Below are positions 35,410-43,909 of a stretch of DNA of 64,000 nt, one piece after another (within the stretch, counting starts at the first letter, position 1; every line of letters starts with the position of its first letter). Position numbers and translations under genes: made by a program. Under the pieces are notes generated by a model. It saw nothing but the letters and a program-made list of their open reading frames with translations, was not told the DNA's origin and did not search any database. The DNA is from Enterococcus sp. DIV0212c (GTDB taxonomy: Bacteria; Bacillota; Bacilli; Lactobacillales; Enterococcaceae): positions 62,001 through 126,000 of the forward strand of contig NZ_JAFREN010000016.1 in the NCBI RefSeq assembly GCF_017377505.1. Direction: 5' to 3'.

Positions 35410-35448
35410 ACATACTAAGCTTATAAGATAAACTTAGTATGTTTTTTT
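35410..35448 (+). terminator. Intrinsic terminator after the GNAT gene
   Basis: ACATACTAAG and CTTAGTATGT arms, loop of about 13 bases, then TTTTTT. It may also serve copZ from the other side. Confidence 0.8.
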
Positions 35449-35476
35449 ATTTTTCTTATTAAGTTGAATTCTACAG

Positions 35477-35677
35477 TTATGCAACTGTAAATTTTGTTTC
35501 AGCTAATGATTTTTGTAATTCATCGTTTGAGATCTCTTTATCGCTAATGATAGAAGCAGATTTTTTTTCTAAATCTACAGTTGCTGCTTGTACACCGTCG
35601 ATCGCTTCAAAATTTTCTTTGACGATATTGACACAACCATCGCATTTCATTCCATTGATCGTTACTGTTTTTTCCAT
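35477..35677 (-). CDS. copZ: Copper chaperone CopZ
   Basis: 66-residue heavy-metal-associated domain carrying Cu(I) to partner proteins, including release of CopY from DNA. The binding motif is MKCDGC with Cys12 and Cys15, followed by the expected beta-alpha-beta pattern. It lies 24 bases after copY, one operon. The copper ATPases that usually accompany it (copA, copB) are not next to it here. Confidence 0.93.
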   Translation of the reverse strand: MEKTVTINGMKCDGCVNIVKENFEAIDGVQAATVDLEKKSASIISDKEISNDELQKSLAETKFTVA

Positions 35678-35701
35678 TAATAAACACTCCTTATTATTTT
35701 T

Positions 35702-36151
35702 TTATTGTTGAACTAAGTGACATTGGCATTGTCCAGGTATGCAATTACAAGGAACAACAGTCACAGCCGTTTTTCGTTTTTCTTCCAGCAATGCACTCAA
35801 CTCGTCGATATCATCAAAACTCAATGTGCTGTCATTGATCATTGATTCAAGAACTTTGCCGACTTTTTTACTGCAGATCTTAGAGAGCATTTCTTCTGAA
35901 AGAACATCAATACTTTTCCGTTCTTCGACTAAAGGAAAATAGGTAAACTTATTCCCATTACGCTGAGTTCCCAACATCCCTTTTTCAACTAAGCGGCTTA
36001 GTAAGGTCTTAACTGTCGTGCTTTTCCACTCTGTCTTTTCATTAAGGATCGCGGTTACTTCTTTACTGGTTGTTTCATTCGTTGCCCAGGCAACACGCAT
36101 AACTTCCCATTCTGCATCAGTGATGTTAAGTGCTTTTTTTTTATCAGACAT
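35702..36151 (-). CDS. copY: Copper-responsive repressor CopY
   Basis: 149-residue BlaI/MecI-type winged-helix repressor. DNA binding spans about residues 10-75 and the C-terminal metal site CNCIPGQCQC shows the family CxCx4CxC pattern. Zn(II) keeps it on DNA; Cu(I) from CopZ releases it. ATG 36151 is preferred because AAAGGAG sits 8 bases upstream and MSDKKKALNITDAEW is the family start. Its operator lies 44 bases upstream. Confidence 0.95.
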   Translation of the reverse strand: MSDKKKALNITDAEWEVMRVAWATNETTSKEVTAILNEKTEWKSTTVKTLLSRLVEKGMLGTQRNGNKFTYFPLVEERKSIDVLSEEMLSKICSKKVGKVLESMINDSTLSFDDIDELSALLEEKRKTAVTVVPCNCIPGQCQCHLVQQ

Positions 36152-36194
36152 ACGAAAGTCTCCTTTAGCAGTATTATTTGAACAACACAAAAAC

Positions 36195-36204
36195 TACATG
36201 TGTA
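36195..36204. promoter_or_regulatory. cop box (CopY operator)
   Basis: TACATGTGTA matches the TACANNTGTA cop-box consensus exactly, upstream of copY. Only one clear box is seen, while the E. hirae cop operon has two. Confidence 0.8.
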
Positions 36205-36289
36205 GTCGATACATTTATAATAGCTCTTTTCTTTTCGTTTGTCAAAGAGAACTAGTTCCCTGCTTTTGACCAGTCAGCTATCTTTTTAC

Positions 36290-36823
36290 TTATTTGTTTG
36301 AATATGTTGTATAAACCATATTATTTTTTACATACACTTGATCTACTTTTAAATTCACCGGTCCAGCCAATTTATTGAACAAAGGAATTCCATTGCCTAA
36401 AATCGTCGGGATGGTCGTAAGAATATACGTATCGATCAAATTAGCTTCGACTAAAGGAGCAATGATACTACCACCGCCGACAACCCAAATGGCTTGTCCT
36501 TCTTGCTCTTTTAATTCTTGAATCAGCTCTACTGGATTTTGACTGGTAAAAATGAGTTTCTCAGTACTTGCATCTGGATGACTCGTAATGATGTATGAGG
36601 TTTGCTCTTCATAAGGATATTGTTCCGGTGATAATTCATTGACTACTTGATCATACGTTGTGCGTCCCATCACGACTGTATCGATTTTTTCCATTAATTC
36701 TTGGTAACTAGTATCTTCTTCGACTAATTCAATCCCGCCACCTAAAAAATCAATACTGCCATCCGGCTCTGCGATATACCCATCAAGACTCGCTGCAATG
36801 TATAAAATAACTTCTCTACTCAT
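36290..36823 (-). CDS. Dihydrofolate reductase-fold protein (RibD C-terminal type)
   Basis: 177 residues of the YyaP/YwjB kind: NADPH-binding DHFR fold with AASLDGYIAEPDGS at the start, VVMGRTTYDQV near residue 50, IWVVGGGSIIAPLVE near 112 and IPTILGNGIPLF near 140. The family includes pterin and flavin-precursor reductases, but most members are uncharacterised, and true trimethoprim-type DHFR activity should not be assumed. It is a single gene upstream of the hem genes but with its own spacing. Confidence 0.85.
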   Translation of the reverse strand: MSREVILYIAASLDGYIAEPDGSIDFLGGGIELVEEDTSYQELMEKIDTVVMGRTTYDQVVNELSPEQYPYEEQTSYIITSHPDASTEKLIFTSQNPVELIQELKEQEGQAIWVVGGGSIIAPLVEANLIDTYILTTIPTILGNGIPLFNKLAGPVNLKVDQVYVKNNMVYTTYSNK

Positions 36824-36906
36824 TTAAAACGCTCCCTTCATTAACTAACTCTGAACTACTCATTGTACTGGTTTTATTTTTCCAGTCAACTGGTTTGTTC
36901 ATTCTA

Positions 36907-36960
36907 AAAAAAACATAGCTAAAAGGGAAATATTCTTCCTTTCAACTATGTGTTTTTTTT
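36907..36960. terminator. Terminator at the end of the nitrite/siroheme cluster
   Basis: ACATAGTTGAAAGG and CCTTTTAGCTATGT arms with T runs on both sides. It overlaps the last codons of hemD. Confidence 0.75.
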
Positions 36961-37631
36961 ATAACAACCTCATAACCATCTTTGATAATTGCTTGCTGTG
37001 TCGTTTGACCGAGACAATACAGCTTTGGCATATTTGTTAAACCCGTCTCACTAAACACTGATAAAAAACGTTGCCATAAAGATGGACTTGCCAGATACAC
37101 AGCAGTTATTTTTTCAGTTACTAAACACGTCTTTAATCGCTGCCGATTCTCATCTGAAAAGAAATTATTATAAAGAATTGGCGTAAACAAGTTATGCCCT
37201 TGCTCTTTTAACTCAGCTTCTCCAACATTATCCGCTAAGTTACTTTTGGGATAAAAAATAGTCGTTGGTCTCGTAAAACAAACTGACCAAGCGTCAAACA
37301 ATTTCTGCTTCGTTGAAACGGGTGCTTGAAAGTCAATCTTCACATGATTATCTATAAGGACCTGAGCTGTTTTTGCTCCAATAACTGCAAAATTTTTTGC
37401 TTGTAAATCTACGTTTACTGCAGGTTGTTGCTGAAAAAAGAATTCAGCTGCGTGTTGACTTGTAAAAAAGACCCACTCACTTTTTTTTAACATTTCTTCA
37501 AAAGATCCATCTGGCTTTTGCATCGTCAATGTCAGCAAAGGGATCTCAAGCGTTGCAAATCCTTGTTTCTGAAAGAATAAACGATCTTCTTGATTATCTT
37601 CAAGCAAACGTGTTAAAAGGATTTTTTTCAT
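36942..37631 (-). CDS. hemD: Uroporphyrinogen-III synthase
   Basis: Cyclises hydroxymethylbilane to uroporphyrinogen III, the branch point for siroheme. 229 residues of the two-domain HemD fold, a poorly conserved family. Visible marks are VFFTSQHAAEFFF near residue 51, FAVIGAKTAQVL near 80, and the C-terminal AVYLASPSLWQRFL and LYCLGQTTQQAI. Its start overlaps the hemC stop by four bases, which strongly supports the call. Confidence 0.88.
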   Translation of the reverse strand: MKKILLTRLLEDNQEDRLFFQKQGFATLEIPLLTLTMQKPDGSFEEMLKKSEWVFFTSQHAAEFFFQQQPAVNVDLQAKNFAVIGAKTAQVLIDNHVKIDFQAPVSTKQKLFDAWSVCFTRPTTIFYPKSNLADNVGEAELKEQGHNLFTPILYNNFFSDENRQRLKTCLVTEKITAVYLASPSLWQRFLSVFSETGLTNMPKLYCLGQTTQQAIIKDGYEVVIKKTHS

Positions 37632-38536
37632 GACGATTCCCTATTCATCGCATTCAACAAGTTTTCTGCAACTTGTCTGCCAACACCTGCTAATTCTTGA
37701 ACTACAACCGTTTCAGTGAAGGATTGTTTTAGCTCTTTATCTCCTAAGAATCCCCAAAACCGATACTCATCTCCCTCTTGAAGGGCGAAGGCACCAATTG
37801 GAATATCACAATTACCATTCAGCATCGCTAAGAAATCCCGTTCTTCCATAACTAATTTTCGAGTAAGCGGATCATTGATCGCTTTTAAAAACTCCGTCAT
37901 CTCATGATCTTCGCTCCGACATTCTACGGCTAAAGCACCTTGGCCAACTGCTGGTATACACTGCTCACTGGTCAAAATAGTATATGGATATGTCGGAGCA
38001 TCAAACCAATCCAAACGTTTCAACCCTGCAGTAGCTAAAACAATTCCGTCTAGCTGTTGTTCTTCCATCCGCTTCAAACGCGTGCCCACATTGCCACGAA
38101 TCGATTCAACTTGAATATCATTTCGTAAATGCTTCATTTGAAATTCTCGCCGCAAGCTACTTGTTCCAATTTTAGCCCCAAGCGGCAATTCAGCCAAAGA
38201 CCCCACTTCTCGAAAAATCAAACAATCGAAAGGAGCGCTTCTTTCAGGAATCGCTGCCAATGTCAGTCCATCTGCAACTTTAGCCGGCATATCTTTTAAG
38301 CTATGTACCGCAAAATCAATTTCCCCTGCTAATAAAGCCTGCTCTACTTCATTGATAAATAAGCCCTTTCCGCCAATTTTAGATAAACTGACAGAAAGCA
38401 TTTGATCCCCTTTGGTGGTCATTGGAACGACCTCCACTGGAAAATCGCCATGAACTTCTTTCAGTAAATCTAAAACGATCATTGTTTGTTTCATCGCTAA
38501 GGGACTATTTCTGGTGCCGACACGGACGGTTTTCAT
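37628..38536 (-). CDS. hemC: Porphobilinogen deaminase (hydroxymethylbilane synthase)
   Basis: Joins four porphobilinogens into hydroxymethylbilane. 302 residues, standard length. VGTRNSPLAMKQT opens the protein, HSLKDMPA holds the catalytic Asp, IGTSSLRRE and ESIRGNVGTRL bind the substrate chain, and the dipyrromethane cofactor cysteine lies in LNGNCDIPIGA. It is coupled to hemD downstream and 48 bases after nirC. Its product feeds SUMT in the same cluster. Confidence 0.96.
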   Translation of the reverse strand: MKTVRVGTRNSPLAMKQTMIVLDLLKEVHGDFPVEVVPMTTKGDQMLSVSLSKIGGKGLFINEVEQALLAGEIDFAVHSLKDMPAKVADGLTLAAIPERSAPFDCLIFREVGSLAELPLGAKIGTSSLRREFQMKHLRNDIQVESIRGNVGTRLKRMEEQQLDGIVLATAGLKRLDWFDAPTYPYTILTSEQCIPAVGQGALAVECRSEDHEMTEFLKAINDPLTRKLVMEERDFLAMLNGNCDIPIGAFALQEGDEYRFWGFLGDKELKQSFTETVVVQELAGVGRQVAENLLNAMNRESS

Positions 38537-38583
38537 TTTGCTTACTTCCTTTATCTTTTCTTATCTTTTAATCATACTAGATT

Positions 38584-39369
38584 TTATTTTTTTGACAACT
38601 GCCCTGTACCTACTTTATACGCTAAAAAGTAAAGTCCAGCGACAAAAAAGCCGCCGCCAATGATATTGCCTAAATACACACTGACCATATTTTGCCCAAA
38701 AGCAACCCACGTATTTCCGCCTAAAAGAATCCCCATCGGAATCAAAAACATATTCGCTACTACGTGTTGGAAACCACAAATCACAAAACCCATGATCGGC
38801 AAGAAAATCCCAACGATTTTACCAATAAAATCTTTCGCTGCAAAATTTAAATAAACGGCTGTACTGACTAAAAAGTTACATGCAATGCCTGAAAGAAATC
38901 CTTGTAAAAAGGTATCTTTAGTCCGACCAAGAGAAACTTGAATCGCCCGCTCTGCAAAATCACCTTGCAATGCCCCACTCAAATAACCAAAGAAATACGC
39001 GACGAACAACGAACCGATCAAATTAAAAATAGTCACGATCACAATATTTCTCAGCCATTCTTTTCCACTGATTTTTCTGGCAAACAACGCCATTGAAACA
39101 ACCATCATATTCCCTGTAACCAATTCTCCGCCAGCAAGTAACAAGCAAATCAATCCAAATGGAAAAACAGCCGCTCCAATTACATTGACTAACGTCCCCC
39201 ACTCTTTTGGCATTGTGCCCATTGCCCGAATCATCGCAATACCTGCCACTGCTATAAAAATACCTGCTAAAAATCCTAATACTGCTAACGTCAAAAAACT
39301 AGCACGAGCTTTTTGAACACCTTTTTCAATTGTAACATCAACAATTTCTGGTGGTTGAAGTGAATTCAT
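38584..39369 (-). CDS. nirC: Formate/nitrite transporter NirC
   Basis: Membrane channel of the FNT family that brings nitrite into the cell. 261 residues, six membrane helices. FNT marks are the GGELVTGNMMVVSMAL segment and the matching GIACNFLVSTAVYLNF half. AAAGGAGG lies before the ATG, directly after a structured repeat. Its place between the SUMT gene and hemC points to nitrite rather than formate. Confidence 0.92.
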   Translation of the reverse strand: MNSLQPPEIVDVTIEKGVQKARASFLTLAVLGFLAGIFIAVAGIAMIRAMGTMPKEWGTLVNVIGAAVFPFGLICLLLAGGELVTGNMMVVSMALFARKISGKEWLRNIVIVTIFNLIGSLFVAYFFGYLSGALQGDFAERAIQVSLGRTKDTFLQGFLSGIACNFLVSTAVYLNFAAKDFIGKIVGIFLPIMGFVICGFQHVVANMFLIPMGILLGGNTWVAFGQNMVSVYLGNIIGGGFFVAGLYFLAYKVGTGQLSKK

Positions 39370-39387
39370 ATTTTACCTCCTTTAATT

Positions 39388-39508
39388 TAAAAGCGTAGTG
39401 GGCTCGTTCAATCCTGACAGAAAAACAGGAAATTATGACTGAGGCGTTCTTTGCCTTATTCATAATTTATCTTTTTTCCGAAGGATTAGCCCACGAAGCT
39501 AGATAGAT
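39388..39508. repeat. Structured intergenic repeat, family A, copy 2
   Basis: Same framework as copy 1 with different stem bases: GGGCT/AGCCC, AATCCT/AGGATT, AAATTATGA/TCATAATTT and GAGGC/GCCTT around GTTCTTT. It lies head to tail with copy 3 and ends about 10 bases before the nirC ribosome site. Confidence 0.85.
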
Positions 39509-39629
39509 TTAAAAGCTGAATGGGCTCGTTTAGGTTCGAAAAGAAAATAGGAAAAATTGACTGTGACGCTTTTTGTCACATTCCATTTTTATCTTTTTCT
39601 CGAGAACCTAGCCCATGAAGCTAGATAAT
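39509..39629. repeat. Structured intergenic repeat, family A, copy 3
   Basis: Stems ATGGGCT/AGCCCAT, AGGTTC/GAACCT and TGTGAC/GTCACA around GCTTTTT. The conserved end AGCTAGATAA overlaps the stop codon of the SUMT gene, so the element appears to have supplied that gene's last codons. Confidence 0.85.
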
Positions 39630-40601
39630 TTGCTTAGTCAAAATATCCCATTGTTTGTTATACATCGTCGTCAATTCTTGATTCAAATAAACAACTTCCT
39701 CAAAACAATGATCACTTAAATACCGCTGATGAACCTCATCAAAACGTCGATCACGAGTTTCCCCAACTTGAATCGCATACACATCGGCTCCTTGTTGGGT
39801 ATAAGAAAGAACCGTTTCAAAATCAACTTTTTCTGTATCAATCAACAAAATTTTACGTCCAAACAACGGCAATTGCTCAAACCAATCAGCACCCTTGCGG
39901 CAGGAAACGACATCTCCTAAAATAATTAGTGATGGATTTTGAAGTTGGTGTGCTTCGATTGCTTCTACCATAGTTTGAATCGTAGCAGTAACCGTCCGTT
40001 GACGGCCTAGACTGCCCCATTCAATAATTGCTGCTGGTAATTCCGGTGAAACTCCTTGTTCCAAAAGCTTCTGCTGCGTACTTACCGCTCGTTCTACTCC
40101 CATATACAAACACATCGTACAGTTTTCTGTTAGCCCTTTAAAATCAATTGATTCACCCGCTTGACGATGAGCAGTTGCCAACGTTACTTTGCTGCTATGT
40201 TCACGATGAGTTAAAGGAATACCGCTATAGCTACTAGCTGCGGAAGCTGCTGTAACACCAGGAACAATTTCATAGCTGATCCCTTCACTTTGAAGCGTGG
40301 CAATTTCTTCACCCACACGACCAAAAATACCAGGATCCCCGCCTTTTAATCGAACAACGATTTGTTGTTTTAGCCCTTCTTCCAAAAGCAATTGATTAAT
40401 ACTTTTTTGTTTCAGCACATGATTTTTTGGATACTTCCCACTATAAATAAAACGCGCTGAATCTTTCGCAAGATAAAGCAAAACTGGGTGAACCAGCCGA
40501 TCATAAATAATCACATCAGCTGATTCTAGTACTCTTTTTCCTTTTAATGTTAGCAGTTCTGGATCGCCCGAACCAGCGCCGACAAAATAGACTTTACCCA
40601 T
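39621..40601 (-). CDS. cobA: Uroporphyrinogen-III C-methyltransferase (SUMT)
   Basis: Adds two methyl groups to uroporphyrinogen III, giving precorrin-2 for siroheme. Of 326 residues, about 1-245 form the methyltransferase: VYFVGAGSGDPELLTLKG, the IYDRLVHP segment, VRLKGGDPGIFGRVGEE, PGVTAASAASSYSGIPLTHR and IILGDVV. The last 80 residues (GRKILLIDTEKVDF onward) are extra and look like a partial HemD-like or unknown module. It lies three bases after nirD. Its end overlaps repeat copy 3. Confidence 0.93.
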   Translation of the reverse strand: MGKVYFVGAGSGDPELLTLKGKRVLESADVIIYDRLVHPVLLYLAKDSARFIYSGKYPKNHVLKQKSINQLLLEEGLKQQIVVRLKGGDPGIFGRVGEEIATLQSEGISYEIVPGVTAASAASSYSGIPLTHREHSSKVTLATAHRQAGESIDFKGLTENCTMCLYMGVERAVSTQQKLLEQGVSPELPAAIIEWGSLGRQRTVTATIQTMVEAIEAHQLQNPSLIILGDVVSCRKGADWFEQLPLFGRKILLIDTEKVDFETVLSYTQQGADVYAIQVGETRDRRFDEVHQRYLSDHCFEEVVYLNQELTTMYNKQWDILTKQII

Positions 40602-40603
40602 AG

Positions 40604-40909
40604 TTACACCATGACATAGACACGATCATCTTCAACAATCGTCTCATATGCACGAACGCAACCTTCGTCCGGCTCTTGAACTTGTCCATCATTTAGATTG
40701 ATCTTATAATCATGCAGCGGACAAAAAACATACTCCCCTGACACCGTTCCTTCAGCTAATGGGCCTTGTTTATGCGGACAAACATTCTCGATTGCTTTCA
40801 CTTGATCATCACTTAAACGAAAAACAGCAATTTTCTGCGCTCCGACAATGACTTCTTTTCCTAATCTAGGAGCTAACTCATCTAATTGTGCAACAAAAAT
40901 TTTTTCCAT
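40604..40909 (-). CDS. nirD: Nitrite reductase small subunit NirD
   Basis: 101-residue Rieske-type protein, partner of NirB. Iron-sulfur ligands are seen as CPHKQGPL (CxH) and CPLHDYKI (CxxH), 16 residues apart between the ligand boxes. Full Rieske ligands are present, unlike some NirD proteins that lack them. It lies between nirB and the SUMT gene with two-base gaps, so it is translationally coupled. Confidence 0.94.
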   Translation of the reverse strand: MEKIFVAQLDELAPRLGKEVIVGAQKIAVFRLSDDQVKAIENVCPHKQGPLAEGTVSGEYVFCPLHDYKINLNDGQVQEPDEGCVRAYETIVEDDRVYVMV

Positions 40910-40911
40910 TT

Positions 40912-43314
40912 TTAAACTCTCCCCACTGTGTATAATTCTTGGCGTGTTTTGTCATCTTCAACAACTTCATCCCAAGGATTTCCCCGACGTCCGCTCACGG
41001 CTTCATCTAAAGTTGCTAATAATTCTTGACGTTTTTCAGGATCTAATAACACTTCTTTCACGACCTCAAAGCCCATACGTTCGATCCACGGAGCTGTTCT
41101 TTCAGCATAAATTCCTGTTTCACGGTAATATTGGAGCATTGCCCCACAAATATCGATGACTTCTTGTTCTGTTTCGACTGTTGTCAGTAAAACAGCTTCT
41201 TTCACTTCTGTTCCGCCATTTCCACCAACATAAATTTGAAAACCATTTTCTACACCGATGATTCCAAAATCCTTCACGCCACTTTCCACACAGCTTCTTG
41301 GACAAGCAGAGACACCCATTTTGAACTTATGCGGCGTATCAATAAACTCGTAACGTTGTTCTAATTTGATACCAAGTCCCATTGAATCTTGTGTGCCAAA
41401 ACGACAGAAATTCGCACCCACACACGTTTTGACTGAGCGGACAGCTTTGGCATAAGCTCCTGCTGATTTCATATCTAGTTCTTCCCAGATTTTCGGTAGA
41501 TTTTCTTTTTTCACACCATATAAACCGATTCGTTGGCTACCTGTTACTTTGACCATTGGCACGTCATATTTTTCCGCAACTTTAGCAATTAAAAGTAATT
41601 GCTGCGGGTTTGTTTTTCCACCACGCATTCTCGGAATGACTGAGAACGTTCCGTCATTTTGGATATTGGCATATAAACGTTCATTGACATAGCGAGATTC
41701 TTTCTCGTCTTCATGTTCTTTCGGCCATGCCACATTTAAATAAAAATTGATTGCTGGACGACACTTCGGACAGCCTTCTGAATTAGCAAAATGTAGTTCA
41801 CGGTAAACGTCTTCTGAAGAGGTTAGTTTTTTCGCATAAATTTGAGTAACGATTTGATCTCTTGTTAAATCCGTACAGCCACAAATTCCAGTAGGCGCAG
41901 ATACCACTTCGCCACCTAACGCATAGGCTAAAACATCACCAATGACTGATTTACATTTTCCACAAGAGCCGCCAGCTTTGGTATGTTTAGTTACGTCAGC
42001 TACGGAAGTCAATTCTTTTTCATTGATTGCAGTCATGATCGTGCCTTTATCAATTCCATTACAGCCACAAATCACTTCATCCTCTGGCCATTCACTCACA
42101 TCAGCACTCGCTTCTTCACCCACCATATGGAGTAAGGAAACTGGTGTGTATTCCTCAATGCTTTCATTTTTTTTCAAAATATTGTAATAACGATTGCCTT
42201 CGCTTGTATCTCCATAAAGCACCACACCAATAACTTGATTGTCTCTAACGAAAATCTTTTTATATGTGTAATTGATGCCGTCAAAAGCTTCAATGCTATT
42301 GATTCCTTCTGTTTCCATGATATTTCCTGCAGAATATAAATCACAACCAGATACTTTTAACGAAGTAAAAGTGGTGCTGCCTTGATAAGGTTTCGCTTCT
42401 TTACCAGTTAATACATCGGCTAAAACTTTCCCTTGTTCAAATAACGGTGCAACTAAGCCATAGACATTCCCATTATGCTCGGCACATTCGCCTACTGCAA
42501 AAACATCTGGAACATTCGTTTTCATAAAGTCATCGACAACGATTCCGCGATTCACTTCGATAGTTGTTGTTCTGGCTAGAGTTGTTTCTGAACGAATTCC
42601 GATCGACATTACAACCATATCTGTATCGATCGTTGTTCCGTCACTAAAACCTAAACCTGTAACACGGCTTTCTCCAAGAATTTTTTGGGTTGCTTTTTCC
42701 ATTAAGAATTTTAAGCCTTGTTTTTCTAAATCCGCTTGCAGCATTTTACCAGCTTTCTCATCTAGTTGGGTTTCCATCAGCCATTTTTCTAAATGAACAA
42801 CTGTGACTTCCATGCCTTGATCCAACAAACCTTTTGCGGCTTCTAAGCCAAGCAGACCACCACCGATCACAACGGCTTTTTGGTATTTTTGTGCAGCTTC
42901 AAGCATATTTTCTGTATCGTCAATTGTTCTAAAACCAACAACACCTTCTAATTTAGCGCCTTCAATGGGTAAGATAAAGGCTCTAGAACCAGTAGCTAGA
43001 ATACACTTATCATAAGTTATTTCTGTGCCTGATTGGGTGATGATTTTTTTCGTTTCTGTATCCATTTTTACTGCTGGATCATGATTGATCAATTCAATCT
43101 GATTTTCTTCATACCATTCCAATGGATTTGTGATGATTTCTGAAACAGTCATTTTCTTTTGTAAAACGTTAGATAGCATAATCCGGTTATAATTCGGGTA
43201 TTTTTCTTCACCGATGATTGTGATCTGGTAACGTTCAGGATCTCGATCTAAAATTTCTTCGATCGTACGAACACCAGCCATTCCATTTCCAATTAAGACA
43301 AGCTTTTCTTTCAT
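40912..43314 (-). CDS. nirB: NADH-dependent nitrite reductase large subunit NirB
   Basis: Reduces nitrite to ammonium with NADH in the cytoplasm. 800 residues: an FAD/NAD(P)-binding part (1-400, LIGNGMAGVRT and VIGGGLLGLEAAKG), two BFD-like [2Fe-2S] segments (CGCNGIDKGT and CGCTDLTRDQ), then the sulfite/nitrite reductase domain with the siroheme-[4Fe-4S] ligands in TCVGANFCRFG and ACPRSCVESG. ATG 43314 is chosen because AAAGGAGAG lies upstream; the open frame to 43350 begins at TTG without a site. A likely NreC palindrome lies upstream. Confidence 0.97.
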   Translation of the reverse strand: MKEKLVLIGNGMAGVRTIEEILDRDPERYQITIIGEEKYPNYNRIMLSNVLQKKMTVSEIITNPLEWYEENQIELINHDPAVKMDTETKKIITQSGTEITYDKCILATGSRAFILPIEGAKLEGVVGFRTIDDTENMLEAAQKYQKAVVIGGGLLGLEAAKGLLDQGMEVTVVHLEKWLMETQLDEKAGKMLQADLEKQGLKFLMEKATQKILGESRVTGLGFSDGTTIDTDMVVMSIGIRSETTLARTTTIEVNRGIVVDDFMKTNVPDVFAVGECAEHNGNVYGLVAPLFEQGKVLADVLTGKEAKPYQGSTTFTSLKVSGCDLYSAGNIMETEGINSIEAFDGINYTYKKIFVRDNQVIGVVLYGDTSEGNRYYNILKKNESIEEYTPVSLLHMVGEEASADVSEWPEDEVICGCNGIDKGTIMTAINEKELTSVADVTKHTKAGGSCGKCKSVIGDVLAYALGGEVVSAPTGICGCTDLTRDQIVTQIYAKKLTSSEDVYRELHFANSEGCPKCRPAINFYLNVAWPKEHEDEKESRYVNERLYANIQNDGTFSVIPRMRGGKTNPQQLLLIAKVAEKYDVPMVKVTGSQRIGLYGVKKENLPKIWEELDMKSAGAYAKAVRSVKTCVGANFCRFGTQDSMGLGIKLEQRYEFIDTPHKFKMGVSACPRSCVESGVKDFGIIGVENGFQIYVGGNGGTEVKEAVLLTTVETEQEVIDICGAMLQYYRETGIYAERTAPWIERMGFEVVKEVLLDPEKRQELLATLDEAVSGRRGNPWDEVVEDDKTRQELYTVGRV

Positions 43315-43374
43315 TTTATGTAGACTCTCCTTTTGTGATTTTTTGAGCAATCGAATCGCTACTCTGTCTTTTTT

Positions 43375-43428
43375 AGAATAGCAAGAATGAAAGACGGTGA
43401 CTATTAGGGAATTACCTAATAGTCACCG
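43375..43428 (-). promoter_or_regulatory. nirB promoter with candidate NreC operator
   Basis: An extended -10, TGCTATTCT on the minus strand (TATTCT at 43380-43375), predicts a start near 43368. A perfect palindrome, CGGTGACTATTAGG-GAATTA-CCTAATAGTCACCG at 43395-43428, is centred about 43 bases upstream, the place for an activator without a -35 box. Its centre AGGGAATTACCT is close to the GGG-N4-CCC form I recall for staphylococcal NreC. Confidence 0.6.
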
Positions 43429-43462
43429 CCTTTTCTTATTTTCTTTACTAATCACACATTAT

Positions 43463-43909
43463 TTATATGTGTTTTGAATGATCACTCAATAAATGCATCA
43501 ATTCTTGTTTCTTGGCTTTTACCGCAGTAGGATCTTTTCCATAAGACGACAACGCGATCAGATATTCTCCCTGCTCAATCGTACTCATATTAAAAAAATC
43601 ACTGTTTTCTTTTTGACTACAATCATTGACCCATTGCCAATCAGCAGCGTCCATAACGATTTGCTGGTTCACAATCTTAGAATCTGTGCAAGCAAAAATC
43701 AGATGTGCATCTTGAATATATTCAAATTTGTACATGGCTGTAATTTTTTTTACTCCGTCTAATTCAGTGAATTCAGGAAGAAACTTGGGTGCGACAACCG
43801 TCAGTTGAGCACCTTCTTTTAAAATACCTAGTGCTTTTCTTAACGCAATTTTTCCACCGCCGATAATGACGATTTTCTTCTCTGTTAGTTCAAGCATTAC
43901 TGGATACAT
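43463..43909 (-). CDS. sirC: Precorrin-2 dehydrogenase (SirC/CysG N-terminal type)
   Basis: Oxidises precorrin-2 to sirohydrochlorin with NAD. 148 residues: MYPVMLELTEKKIVIIGGGKIALRKA carries the Rossmann GxGxxA loop and the family start, and LIFACTDSKIVNQQI and VNDCSQKENSDFFN follow. It is shorter than Met8p/CysG because it lacks the chelatase/dimer extension, consistent with a separate SirB next door. Its start overlaps the sirB stop by 13 bases. Confidence 0.92.
   Translation of the reverse strand: MYPVMLELTEKKIVIIGGGKIALRKALGILKEGAQLTVVAPKFLPEFTELDGVKKITAMYKFEYIQDAHLIFACTDSKIVNQQIVMDAADWQWVNDCSQKENSDFFNMSTIEQGEYLIALSSYGKDPTAVKAKKQELMHLLSDHSKHI

Noticed and set aside
43395..43428. The palindrome upstream of nirB as a plain terminator of the sirC transcript
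   Set aside because: On the minus strand it has no T run. The T-rich side faces a strand without a gene, and its distance from the nirB promoter fits an operator better. Termination is not excluded.
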